DNA of 64,000 nucleotides. Origin: Salinispirillum sp. LH 10-3-1. Lineage in GTDB: Bacteria; Pseudomonadota; Gammaproteobacteria; Pseudomonadales; Natronospirillaceae. Both the position numbers and the translations under genes were made by a program. The notes beneath the pieces were generated by a model that worked only from the letters and a program-made list of their open reading frames with translations, had not been told where the DNA came from and did no database searches. Shown piece after piece: positions 1 to 8,137 of this stretch. The DNA is taken from contig NZ_CP101717.1 in assembly GCF_030643825.1 (NCBI RefSeq), positions 2,501,673 through 2,565,672 on the forward strand, read 5' to 3'. Numbering within the stretch: the first letter of the stretch is position 1; every line of letters begins with the position of its first letter.

Positions 1-741
1 CCCATTGCTGCAGCCTTTAGCGATCATACACCCACGTGGTATGACTGGGACCATTGGGAATGGTTGCCGGGCGTCGGAGTGGCGGGCCAAAAGAATGGTC
101 GTACCTATCGCCTGACCACACGACCCGAGAGCGATCCAAACCCTACCGACAACACCCAGTGGGTACGCTTGTCGGTCGATGCCGAACCCTGGCTGGACAT
201 CGAGCTTGTGGATGCATTGCGCGATGACGCCCCCCACGCACTTGAACAACTGCATACCCTGCATCTCCACACCGGTATCGTATCGGGAGATCCATCAACG
301 CACGTGGACTGGATAGCAAAGAAGGTTCAGGTCGAAGACATCGTAAAAGCAGCCACCCCAGACACCAAGCTGGCCCTGTTACAATCGTTGCAGCAGTCGG
401 GTGAATGCGTTGTCATGGTAGGTGATGGATTAAACGATGCGGCCGCGCTTAAGGGAGCAGACGTCAGCATCGCTATGGCTAACGGTACCGACTGGTCGAA
501 GCATCAAGCAGACGCCTTGATTCTGAACGGACGGCTGACGACTCTGCCGCTGGCAGTCCGGGTGGCACGACGCTCCGCCCAGCTAACGCGCCAAAATGTA
601 CAATGGGCCACGGTGTACAATGTGCTGGCAATACCACTGGCCGGTGTTGGCTTGGTCACACCGTGGATGGCCGCCATAGGCATGTCAGCCAGCTCATTGA
701 TCGTGGTATTTAACGCCCTGCGGGTTAGGAATGTGTCATGA
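1..741 (+). CDS. ccoI: Copper-translocating P-type ATPase, C-terminal part (CcoI/FixI type)
   Basis: The frame is open from the first base, so only the C-terminal 246 residues are present. The P-domain hinge motif GDGLNDAAAL, starting near base 421, is that of P1B heavy-metal ATPases. It is followed by the two last membrane helices and the typical NALR ending. In this family the pump moves Cu(I) across the inner membrane to supply the CuB centre of the cbb3-type oxidase. The following gene is ccoS, overlapping by four bases (ATGA), which is the usual ccoGHIS order and is why I call CcoI rather than CopA. The metal-binding and membrane CPC segments lie outside the window, so metal specificity is inferred from context. 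Confidence 0.9.
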   Translation, partial: PIAAAFSDHTPTWYDWDHWEWLPGVGVAGQKNGRTYRLTTRPESDPNPTDNTQWVRLSVDAEPWLDIELVDALRDDAPHALEQLHTLHLHTGIVSGDPSTHVDWIAKKVQVEDIVKAATPDTKLALLQSLQQSGECVVMVGDGLNDAAALKGADVSIAMANGTDWSKHQADALILNGRLTTLPLAVRVARRSAQLTRQNVQWATVYNVLAIPLAGVGLVTPWMAAIGMSASSLIVVFNALRVRNVS

Positions 742-1022
742 CCATACTGTTACTGCTCATCCCCATCAGTCTCCTGCTGTTATGCGTTGCAGTCTGGTTC
801 TTAGTGTGGGGCGTGCGCTCAGGTCAATACGATGACCTCGATAGCCCAGGCCACCGGATTCTGTTCGAAGACGACGCCCACCTGATCCCCAAGGATGCGC
901 GCACGCCTGAGCAAGAAAAAAAGTTACAAAATAAAGCCGAGCAAAAAGCCAAAGCGTTGGAGGCAAAAGATATGGCGCAGAAGGCACTGAAAACTCAGGA
1001 CGCTGACAAAAAAAATGAATGA
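738..1022 (+). CDS. ccoS: cbb3-type cytochrome oxidase assembly protein CcoS
   Basis: Small 94-residue protein with one N-terminal membrane helix (about residues 3-25), followed by the CcoS signature RSGQYDDLDSPGHRILFEDD. The tail is lysine/alanine-rich and longer than in many homologues. CcoS is needed to insert haem and copper cofactors into the cbb3 oxidase; its biochemical activity is unknown. The start overlaps the ccoI stop (ATGA) and the end overlaps the next gene by eight bases, so the three genes are translationally coupled. Confidence 0.93.
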   Translation: MTILLLLIPISLLLLCVAVWFLVWGVRSGQYDDLDSPGHRILFEDDAHLIPKDARTPEQEKKLQNKAEQKAKALEAKDMAQKALKTQDADKKNE

Positions 1023-1677
1023 GCTCTATTACTTGCTGCTCCCTGCTTTATTGAGCGGGTTGCTGGGCAGTGGCCACTGCATCGCAATGTGCGGCGGCAT
1101 TGTTTCTGCGCTGGGTTTGAGTACCAAAAATCGCTGGTTGGGTGTGGGTTATAATCTTGGGCGAGTGGGCACTTACGTACTGATCGGCGCAATAACAGGT
1201 GCCGCAGCCAGCTTTTTGCCCACGCAGGCTTTGATGCCGTTGCGTATCATTGCAGCCTTGCTGGTGATCGCGGTCGGGCTTTACATTACAGGTTGGTGGC
1301 GCGTCCTCATTCGCCTGGAAGCCGTCGGCCAAGGCGTGTGGCGCCATCTGCAACCCTTGACCAAAAAAGTTATGCCGATCAACTCTCTGCCACGTGCGCT
1401 CGCTGCCGGGGCAGTATGGGGCTGGCTACCCTGCGGGCTGGTGTACAGCATGTTGGGACTGTCCATTGCCACACAATCCGCAAGCATGGGGGCATTGGTG
1501 ATGCTGTTTTTTGGCCTTGGCACGCTCCCCAGCATGCTCGGCGCCACGCTGTTTCTTACCTTGCTGCAACAAGTATTACGTAGCCGGTGGTTTCCTACCG
1601 TGGCGGGTGTCTCAGTTATCTTAATGGGCGTATGGATGTTGCTGAGCTTGCTGGGTGTTGCTCCACACGCTCATTAA
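1015..1677 (+). CDS. Sulfite exporter TauE/SafE-family membrane protein of the cco cluster
   Basis: 220-residue integral membrane protein with about six helices and the N-terminal motif GHCIAMCGG, a Cys-rich first-helix motif typical of the UreH/SafE-like family found after ccoS in Pseudomonas and relatives. It overlaps ccoS by eight bases, which places it in the same transcript and suggests a role in metal or thiol handling during cbb3 oxidase assembly. The family name implies sulfite export, but nothing here shows that substrate. An imperfect, U-tract-free hairpin (1688-1703) follows the stop. Confidence 0.8.
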   Translation: MNELYYLLLPALLSGLLGSGHCIAMCGGIVSALGLSTKNRWLGVGYNLGRVGTYVLIGAITGAAASFLPTQALMPLRIIAALLVIAVGLYITGWWRVLIRLEAVGQGVWRHLQPLTKKVMPINSLPRALAAGAVWGWLPCGLVYSMLGLSIATQSASMGALVMLFFGLGTLPSMLGATLFLTLLQQVLRSRWFPTVAGVSVILMGVWMLLSLLGVAPHAH

Positions 1678-1687
1678 TTAAGGGTTC

Positions 1688-1703
1688 GGCCAGAGGGCTG
1701 GCC
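1688..1703 (+). terminator. Hairpin after the cco block
   Basis: Six-base stem GGCCAG/CTGGCC around AGGG, eleven bases after the stop of the SafE-like gene. No T-run follows, so it could be an mRNA 3'-end stabilising stem or a weak terminator rather than an intrinsic terminator. Confidence 0.35.
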
Positions 1704-1757
1704 TCATACGATATGAGTGTGGCAGAATCAATGTTCACTGATAATCTGTGATGTTCT

Positions 1758-2330
1758 ATGAAACACTGGATCTTCGGCTATGGCAGCCTGATTTGTGCCG
1801 ACAGTCGCGCTCGTACTGGCGTAACAGGCGAGGCATTACCCGTAGTACTGCGGGGCTTTGAGCGCAGCTGGAGTGTACCCATCGCCAGTGCTGACCTGAG
1901 TGTCGTGGGCATTCAACGCCAAGCAGATCGCCGTACTGGCGGCGTAATTTTTCCCCTCAGCGACAGCGAGCTGCGCCACTTCGATGCCCGAGAAGTTGAA
2001 TACGAACGCGTCCCCCTAGCACGTGAACAACTGGAACTGCTGCGCGAGCAACCCATGCCAGACGGCGATTTCTGGGTGTACCTCCCGCAGCCCTCGTCCA
2101 GCGAGCACCCTATTGCCCAAAGCTACCTCGATGTCATCTTACACGGCTGCATTCAAGAAAGTATGGATTTTGCCCGCCACTTTTTACAACACACCAGTGG
2201 TTGGAAACAGCGTATTGACGATCGGGCCGAGCCCATGTATCCGCGCCCGCTCAACCCAAAGCAGCAGGTCGTGCTTCCGCTCATAGACCATCTGCTGGAA
2301 GAGGCTGCGCCTCTCATTACGCCTAATTAA
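1758..2330 (+). CDS. Gamma-glutamylcyclotransferase-like (AIG2/GGCT fold) protein
   Basis: 190 residues beginning with the substrate-loop motif FGYGSL, the hallmark of the AIG2/GGCT/ChaC superfamily, which releases 5-oxoproline from gamma-glutamyl peptides or amines. A conserved acidic residue expected for catalysis lies in the segment DAREVEYERV (about residues 75-84). It is cytosolic, with no signal peptide. It stands alone between the cco genes and ttcA, with an 80-base upstream gap. The exact substrate (glutathione degradation versus other gamma-glutamyl compounds) cannot be read from the sequence. Confidence 0.8.
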   Translation: MKHWIFGYGSLICADSRARTGVTGEALPVVLRGFERSWSVPIASADLSVVGIQRQADRRTGGVIFPLSDSELRHFDAREVEYERVPLAREQLELLREQPMPDGDFWVYLPQPSSSEHPIAQSYLDVILHGCIQESMDFARHFLQHTSGWKQRIDDRAEPMYPRPLNPKQQVVLPLIDHLLEEAAPLITPN

Positions 2331-2419
2331 AACAGCTTAACAAAGGGCTACTTTACACCCTTAACGGATGGTGTTAAAACACGCGCCCTCAAGTCACACA
2401 ACTGAACGTACCGTCTACT

Positions 2420-3412
2420 ATGACTGCATCATCGACTACGAACGCCGCCATTATCGACCCGACGCTGCCAAGCTATGACGCGGTAGCGAGCAAAAAAAGC
2501 CGCACTGAACTCAATAAGCTGCAAAAGCGTTTGCGTCGTGAAACAGGCCGCGCGATTGCCGACTTCAATATGATTGAAGACGGCGACAAGGTCATGGTGT
2601 GCCTGTCCGGCGGCAAGGATTCTTATACCCTGCTGGAAATTCTACGCAATCTGCAAAAGAGTGCGCCCATTCAGTTTGAATTGGTCGCTGTGAATCTCGA
2701 CCAGAAGCAACCTGGCTTCCCAGAGCATATTCTACCGGAATACCTAGAAAGCATCGGGGTGGCGTACCATATTCTGGAGCGCGATACCTATTCGGTCGTA
2801 CAGGAAATGGTGCCCGAGGGTAAGACGACTTGTGGCATTTGCTCGCGGCTGCGTCGCGGTACGCTGTACGCTTTTGCCGACCAAATCGGGGCCAGCAAGA
2901 TCGCTTTGGGGCATCACCGCGATGACATTCTGGAAACCTTCTTTCTTAACCTGTTCTACGGTGGCAAGTTAAAAGCCATGCCGCCTAAGTTGCTGTCGGA
3001 CAGTCAGAGTAACATTTTGATTCGACCACTGGCGTACTGCAAAGAGCATGACATTCAAGCATTTGCCGATCAAATGGCTTTTCCTATCATTCCGTGTAAC
3101 CTCTGTGGTTCACAGGAAAACCTGCAACGACAGAACATTAAGCAGATGATCCGCGACTGGGACAAACAACATCCTGGACGCTCAGAAATCATGTTCAAGG
3201 CGTTGCAAAATGTTGCACCTTCACAGCTTGCTGATCGTTCGTTGTTTGACTTTTCCGGCCTGACCAGCAACAGTATACCTGTACTACCTATTGGTAACTC
3301 AGAACACGAAGGCCCAATGGCACAGACACGCGTACGCAGTTTCGTGCCGCCCACTCAGGGTGAGAGCGAAAGCACAGCAGTCAGTGACGGGACAGATATT
3401 CTATCCCTCTGA
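2420..3412 (+). CDS. ttcA: tRNA 2-thiocytidine(32) synthetase TtcA
   Basis: 330 residues. The PP-loop ATP-binding motif SGGKDS lies at residues 63-68. Two Cys pairs, CGIC (138-141) and CNLC (226-229), include the ligands of the oxygen-sensitive [4Fe-4S] cluster. The enzyme adenylates C32 and inserts sulfur to make s2C32 in some tRNAs. The N-terminal 25 residues and the last 60 are low-complexity extensions beyond the E. coli core. It precedes fnr by 49 bases, an arrangement seen in several gammaproteobacteria. Confidence 0.95.
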   Translation: MTASSTTNAAIIDPTLPSYDAVASKKSRTELNKLQKRLRRETGRAIADFNMIEDGDKVMVCLSGGKDSYTLLEILRNLQKSAPIQFELVAVNLDQKQPGFPEHILPEYLESIGVAYHILERDTYSVVQEMVPEGKTTCGICSRLRRGTLYAFADQIGASKIALGHHRDDILETFFLNLFYGGKLKAMPPKLLSDSQSNILIRPLAYCKEHDIQAFADQMAFPIIPCNLCGSQENLQRQNIKQMIRDWDKQHPGRSEIMFKALQNVAPSQLADRSLFDFSGLTSNSIPVLPIGNSEHEGPMAQTRVRSFVPPTQGESESTAVSDGTDILSL

Positions 3413-3461
3413 TGACTGAACCTGCGGCACTCTTGGGTACGAAAACACGGAACTAATTGCT

Positions 3462-4217
3462 ATGCCTTTGAACTCAGCCGCCTGTAAAACCTGCTCGCTC
3501 AATCCTTTGTGCTTGCCGGTCTCGCTCTCGTTCGACGACATCGACAAGCTCGATGACATCATTAAGCGCGGTCGCCCGATTCAAAAAGGCGAACATCTAT
3601 TCTACCAAGGCGATGCGTTTACCTCGGTATTTGCAGTGCGCACCGGCACGCTAAAAACCTATACCCTGACTAAAGACGGCGAAGAACAAATCACTGGTTT
3701 CCATCTGGCCAGCGAAATGATCGGCCTGTCCAGCTATGACGTAGCGACTTACCAAGCCTCAGCTAAGGCGTTAGAAACCACCAATGTGTGTGAGATCCCC
3801 ATCGAATTGTTGGACGACCTAAGTAATCGCTTGCCTGAGTTACGCCGCCAAATCATGCGCATCATGGGCCGCGAAATTCGTGAAGACCAACAAATGATGA
3901 TGCTATTGAGCAAAAAAAGTGCGGAAGAGCGTGTTGCCTCCTTTCTGCTGAGTCTAGCGCATCGTTTTAAACGTCGCGGCTATTCAGAGCGCATGTTCCG
4001 ACTCACCATGTCGCGCGCTGATATGGCGAACTTCCTTGGCCTCGCAGTGGAAACCGTGAGCCGGGTGTTCACACGCTTCCAAAACCAAGAATTAATCAGC
4101 TTTGGTGGTAACGCCAAAGAGATTCATGTGCTGCAACACCATGAGCTGTGCAATATCGCCTCGTTAAGTGACTCCGAGCGCCTGGAGCTCGGGCTATTGG
4201 AAGTGAGCACCGACTGA
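3462..4217 (+). CDS. fnr: Anr/FNR oxygen-responsive transcription regulator
   Basis: 251 residues. Four cysteines fit the [4Fe-4S] ligands: C8, C11 and C17 in CKTCSLNPLC, plus C110. A cyclic-nucleotide-binding-fold domain is followed by a Crp-type winged helix with recognition helix VETVSRVFTRF; E197, S200 and R201 match the FNR DNA-reading residues for TTGAT half-sites. It senses anoxia through cluster disassembly and would be expected to control the neighbouring cbb3 oxidase genes. Downstream lies the small ccoM-like gene. One possible FNR half-site pair is noted at 19735. Confidence 0.95.
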   Translation: MPLNSAACKTCSLNPLCLPVSLSFDDIDKLDDIIKRGRPIQKGEHLFYQGDAFTSVFAVRTGTLKTYTLTKDGEEQITGFHLASEMIGLSSYDVATYQASAKALETTNVCEIPIELLDDLSNRLPELRRQIMRIMGREIREDQQMMMLLSKKSAEERVASFLLSLAHRFKRRGYSERMFRLTMSRADMANFLGLAVETVSRVFTRFQNQELISFGGNAKEIHVLQHHELCNIASLSDSERLELGLLEVSTD

Positions 4218-4284
4218 CTCAGATCAACATCAACCGCTGCAACTCTGCATACAATGAGTTCATTCATTGCACGAGGGTAGCAGC

Positions 4285-4407
4285 ATGTACATCGACACCA
4301 TTGTGGTTGCTGGGGTTCTCGCCGTTTTGGGCACCATTGCCTTTGCCGGCGGCTTCTTCTGGTTCATCTACAAAGACGCGCACAAAGACGACAAACCCAA
4401 ACCATAA
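4285..4407 (+). CDS. ccoM: Small cbb3 oxidase subunit CcoM-like protein
   Basis: A 40-residue reading frame with a clear ribosome-binding site (GAGG, seven bases before the ATG). The protein begins MYIDTIVVAG, has a single membrane helix rich in Ala/Gly/Val, then FWFIYKDAHKDDKPKP. This short N-terminus, one helix and W/F-x-x-K-D-x-H-K tail resemble CcoM, the approximately 36-residue extra subunit of the Pseudomonas stutzeri cbb3 oxidase; CcoQ/FixQ is the alternative. It sits 67 bases after fnr and close to ccoIS, which supports the call. It is an inference from pattern and context. Confidence 0.72.
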   Translation: MYIDTIVVAGVLAVLGTIAFAGGFFWFIYKDAHKDDKPKP

Positions 4408-4427
4408 CTCATAAGGCTGACTGGGGC

Positions 4428-6248
4428 ATGACTGGAGAAATCTTGTTCGTTTTTGCCCTACTGGCAGGTACCATTTTGGTGTTCATTGCGGATAAAATTC
4501 GCATGGACGCCGTGGCGTTGGGCGTAATGGTGATTCTGGCGATCTCCGGCGTGATATCACCTACGCAAGCCATTTCTGGCTTTGGTGAGCCCGTCGTCAT
4601 CATGATTGCCGGACTGTTCATTGTCGGTGAAGGCTTGGCGCGTACCGGTGTGGCTGCCAGTGTCGGGCGTCGTATCATGCGCTGGGGTGGGCACAGCGAA
4701 ACGCGCTTGATGCTGATAATCCTGCCCGTCGTCGCGGTGCTATCGGCTTTTATGAGTTCAACTGGTGCAGTCGCACTTTTGATCCCGGTCGTCTTGAGCA
4801 TGACTCGTGACTCCGACATTCAAGCATCGCGGGTGCTCATGCCAATGGCCTTTGCCGCTCTCATCGGTGGCATGCTTACACTCATTGGTACACCCCCGAA
4901 CATCATCGTTACCGATGCACTTCATAACGCAGGGCTGGAGTCTTTCGGTTTTTTTGCCTTTACGCCATTAGGGGTCGCGGTCTTGGTGGTGGGCAGCCTG
5001 TATCTTGTTTTCATCGCACGCTTCCTACTCCCCACGCGTACAGAATCAAGCAACGAGTATGGCAGCGACCCCCTTCAAGTATTGTTTGAACGGTATGAAC
5101 TGCAAGACCAGCTATTTCGTCTCAGTGTGCCACCCGGCAGTTTATTGATCGGACAAACAGTGGCCGATGCCGGCCTGCGCAGTCGTTACGAAACCACCGT
5201 GTTTGCCAGTCGCCACCGTGGCCACGCGCTCTCTACCATCGATGCGGTATTGATTAACAGCCAAGTTCAGGCTGAAGACACGCTCTATGTTTATGGTACC
5301 GGCGACCATGTGCGCCTGCTGTGTGCTGATCTCGGCTTACAGATGTCGACATTGGACCCGGATGAGCGGCGGCGCGTGCAGAAGTTCTTTGGCGCCATGG
5401 AAATCTTATTGATTCCACAATCCCCACTCGAAGGCCGCACCCTCAGTGACATCGAATTTCGGGCGAAATACGGCGCCAGCGTGGTAGGTGTGCGACGGCA
5501 GAATCAGGCTCTGAGCACGGATTTCAGCGGCACTACATTGGCCGTGGGCGACGCTCTCTTGTTGTCGGCCAGCTGGGAAGTGTTACGCAACCTGCATGGT
5601 GGGCGAGACTTTGTGATTCTTAATCAACCCACCGAAATGCAAGACGCACCCAGTCATGCCGACAAAGCCTTGCACGCCATCGCCATTATTCTCGGTATGA
5701 TCGTGTTGATGACAACGGGCTGGCTGGACAACCTGACTGCCATCTTGTTGGCAGCCGTTTTGATGGTGGCCACCGGCTGTTTGAATATTACCGAAGCCTA
5801 TCGTTCGTTAAACGGGCGCAGCTTGGTATTGATTGCCGGGATGATTCCGCTGGCATTGGCCATGCAATCCAGTGGTGCTGCCGAGCTATTGGTCAGCGAA
5901 GCGTTGGGTCGGTTTGGCGCGGCACCGCCGGTGGTCATCTGTGGCGGTATTTTTCTATTAACGGCGCTACTCAGTCAGTTCATCTCCAACACCGCCACGA
6001 CGGTTCTGATGGCACCCATTACTTTGGGCATTGCGCAGGGGCTTGGCTTAAACCCCATGCCCTTTATGATGGCCGTAGCCATCGCTGCGTCGACTGCTTT
6101 CGCCACGCCCATTGCCTCGCCGGTGAATACCTTGGTGGTCACCCCGGGCAACTATCAGTTTATGGACTTCGTGAAAGTAGGTGTGCCTCTGCAGTTGTTA
6201 TCCATGGCGGTTACCCTGTTGATGTTACCGCGCCTGTTTCCCTTTTGA
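4428..6248 (+). CDS. SLC13/DASS-type permease with two TrkA-C (RCK_C) domains
   Basis: 606 residues with about eleven helices split by a cytosolic insert (roughly residues 205-400) carrying two RCK_C-like repeats, seen at LLIGQTVADAGLRSRY and LEGRTLSDIEFRAKYG. The permease halves show the family motifs MSSTGAVALLIPV with LIGTPPNIIV and SNTATTVLMAPI with TPIASPVNTLVV. Such proteins are Na+-coupled transporters of sulfate or di-/tricarboxylates; the substrate is not determinable. The gene starts 20 bases after ccoM. Its 3' end overlaps the convergent nudC by 24 bases. Confidence 0.85.
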   Translation: MTGEILFVFALLAGTILVFIADKIRMDAVALGVMVILAISGVISPTQAISGFGEPVVIMIAGLFIVGEGLARTGVAASVGRRIMRWGGHSETRLMLIILPVVAVLSAFMSSTGAVALLIPVVLSMTRDSDIQASRVLMPMAFAALIGGMLTLIGTPPNIIVTDALHNAGLESFGFFAFTPLGVAVLVVGSLYLVFIARFLLPTRTESSNEYGSDPLQVLFERYELQDQLFRLSVPPGSLLIGQTVADAGLRSRYETTVFASRHRGHALSTIDAVLINSQVQAEDTLYVYGTGDHVRLLCADLGLQMSTLDPDERRRVQKFFGAMEILLIPQSPLEGRTLSDIEFRAKYGASVVGVRRQNQALSTDFSGTTLAVGDALLLSASWEVLRNLHGGRDFVILNQPTEMQDAPSHADKALHAIAIILGMIVLMTTGWLDNLTAILLAAVLMVATGCLNITEAYRSLNGRSLVLIAGMIPLALAMQSSGAAELLVSEALGRFGAAPPVVICGGIFLLTALLSQFISNTATTVLMAPITLGIAQGLGLNPMPFMMAVAIAASTAFATPIASPVNTLVVTPGNYQFMDFVKVGVPLQLLSMAVTLLMLPRLFPF

Positions 6249-7061
6249 TTGCCGCTCTTTACGATAGGTATCCACCAACCAACCACTGATGGAAGCGCTG
6301 GGTGGCCGCTTGGGCAGCTGATCCAACGGCCACCAACGAGCATCCACAATCTCGTTTGGCTCAATAACAATGTCGCCAGAATCGTACTCAGCGATAAAGC
6401 CCAGCATCAGCTGATTGGGGAATGGCCACGTCTGACTGCTCATATAGCGCAGGTTCTTTAGCTGCAAACCCACCTCCTCAAACACCTCTCGATGCACCGC
6501 TTGCTCTACCGACTCACCAACCTCCATAAAACCCGCCAGCGTACTGTAATAGCCGGTGTGTTGGTGGCGTACACCTTGCGCCAGCAGCACCTCGTCTCCA
6601 CGCACCACCAAGACAATGATGCACGGTTGGATGCGCGGGTAAAAACGCAAGCGGCACGGCTCACAGGCGAGATAGTGTTCCTCATAAGCGCGTGTTGTGG
6701 GCCTACCGCACTGCCCGCAGTATTGATGTTGGCGTAGCCAGGTCACCAACTGCGCCGCCCGGCTGGCAACGGCAAAGGCACTTTCTGACTCCACCAACAG
6801 GTCACGCAGATTCACCAAGCGCGTTTGCTCAGTTAGCCAGTGGTCGCGAAAAGCGGTCGCGTAATACGGAATACCGCCCACTTTCCCAAGCCATATTGGG
6901 TCTTCGGCGTCTGCCACCTCAACAAGCACAGGTGGCTGCCAGCGATCAGGTAATACCGACAGCACTTCGTGCCCGCGAACCTGAATCAACCGAGCCTTAG
7001 CAGGAATCTGCTCTGGTGGTGCATTCAACGCCCAATCAAGCTGTTCGATATCGTAAAGCAT
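6225..7061 (-). CDS. nudC: NAD(+)/NADH pyrophosphatase NudC
   Basis: 278 residues. A zinc ribbon is formed by C115, C118, C133 and C136. The Nudix box spans G177 to G198 and has the expected GE...REVFEEVG pattern. It is followed by SSQTWPFPNQLM, the SQPWPFP-type signature that marks NADH specificity in this subfamily. NudC hydrolyses NADH to NMNH and AMP and removes NAD caps from RNA. The gene is convergent with the SLC13 permease and shares its last 24 bases on the other strand. Confidence 0.95.
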   Translation of the reverse strand: MLYDIEQLDWALNAPPEQIPAKARLIQVRGHEVLSVLPDRWQPPVLVEVADAEDPIWLGKVGGIPYYATAFRDHWLTEQTRLVNLRDLLVESESAFAVASRAAQLVTWLRQHQYCGQCGRPTTRAYEEHYLACEPCRLRFYPRIQPCIIVLVVRGDEVLLAQGVRHQHTGYYSTLAGFMEVGESVEQAVHREVFEEVGLQLKNLRYMSSQTWPFPNQLMLGFIAEYDSGDIVIEPNEIVDARWWPLDQLPKRPPSASISGWLVDTYRKERQSKGKQAR

Positions 7062-7169
7062 TGATCCAAAGCTCCGCAGTATTTAACCCCAGAATACCCG
7101 CTAAGTAGGCCAATTACGAGATCCTTAGCAGGCTTGACTGGCAAGCCAGGGGTTCTCAAACTACACTGA

Positions 7170-8099
7170 GTGCATCAAAAAAAGAAATGGTCTGTCCCCA
7201 TGTTACGTGCGGCTGTATTGAGCCTAGTAGGCACGGCCTGTGTGTTGTCGGGCTCTGTTATGGCGTCTTCAACCGTAATCACCACGGTTGCACCGCAATC
7301 TTCGCTAGATGCCAGCTACCCCTACTTCACCGAGCTTTTGGAGCAAATACTGCAGGTGACTGCTCCATCCCATGGCCCATACGAACTGCACTTTGCAGAT
7401 ATCGCCATGACACAAGCGAGAGCCCTACGTGAAGTAGCGCAAGGTAATATTATTCAAGTTTACTGGGCAGGCACCAATTCGGACCGCGAGCGCGACCTGC
7501 AAGCGATTCCAATACCCTTGCTGAAGGGGCTTTTAGGTTATCGAATTCCTGTCATCAGAACCGCCGATGTCGGTAAATGGGCCGAAATACAAAACGTTGA
7601 GGATTTGCAAAGCCTGGTTGCCTGTCAGGGTGATAGTTGGCCAGATTCCGATATTCTGGAGGCTGCCGGCTTACCCGTCGAACGAATCAGCAGCTTTGCA
7701 GTGATGTATACGATGCTGGCCGGCAGACGCTGTGATTACTTTCCACGCGGCATTCATGAGGTTTTTCCTGAATTGGCGGAAGCACGGCTGGAGCGCCCTG
7801 AGCTCGTGGCCTTCACCGACTTGATCATCTACTACCCGTTCCCCATGTACTTTTTTGTCCCGCTGGATCGTGCAGACTTAGCCCAACGATTGACGTCCGG
7901 CCTAGAGTTGCTGATCGAAAGCGGCTGGTTCGAGTACAACTTACGCCAACACCCAACGCTGCAAGACGTGCATGCCATGCGCGGTTGGTCCAACGCTCAT
8001 ATCATTGAATTGCCCAACGACTTCTTAAGCGACACGATCAACATCAATGACGCCAAATATTGGATAACACCGGAACAGTTTCGCAGCGGGACGTGGTAG
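7170..8099 (+). CDS. Periplasmic solute-binding protein (SBP_bac_3-like fold)
   Basis: 309 residues if the GTG at 7170 is used, giving MHQKKKWSVPMLRAAVLSLV..., a normal Sec signal with a basic n-region and cleavage near SVMA-SS. An ATG at 7200 is the alternative; neither has a strong ribosome-binding site. The mature protein resembles the extracellular amino-acid-binding-like (type II) proteins that marine gammaproteobacteria carry without adjacent ABC permease genes. No permease or ATPase gene is nearby, so it may act as a sensor-linked or orphan binding protein. Ligand unknown. Confidence 0.65.
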   Translation: MHQKKKWSVPMLRAAVLSLVGTACVLSGSVMASSTVITTVAPQSSLDASYPYFTELLEQILQVTAPSHGPYELHFADIAMTQARALREVAQGNIIQVYWAGTNSDRERDLQAIPIPLLKGLLGYRIPVIRTADVGKWAEIQNVEDLQSLVACQGDSWPDSDILEAAGLPVERISSFAVMYTMLAGRRCDYFPRGIHEVFPELAEARLERPELVAFTDLIIYYPFPMYFFVPLDRADLAQRLTSGLELLIESGWFEYNLRQHPTLQDVHAMRGWSNAHIIELPNDFLSDTININDAKYWITPEQFRSGTW

Positions 8100-8137
8100 T
8101 GGCACTTCGCCAGGCGGCGACCCAACGCGCTGACCGG

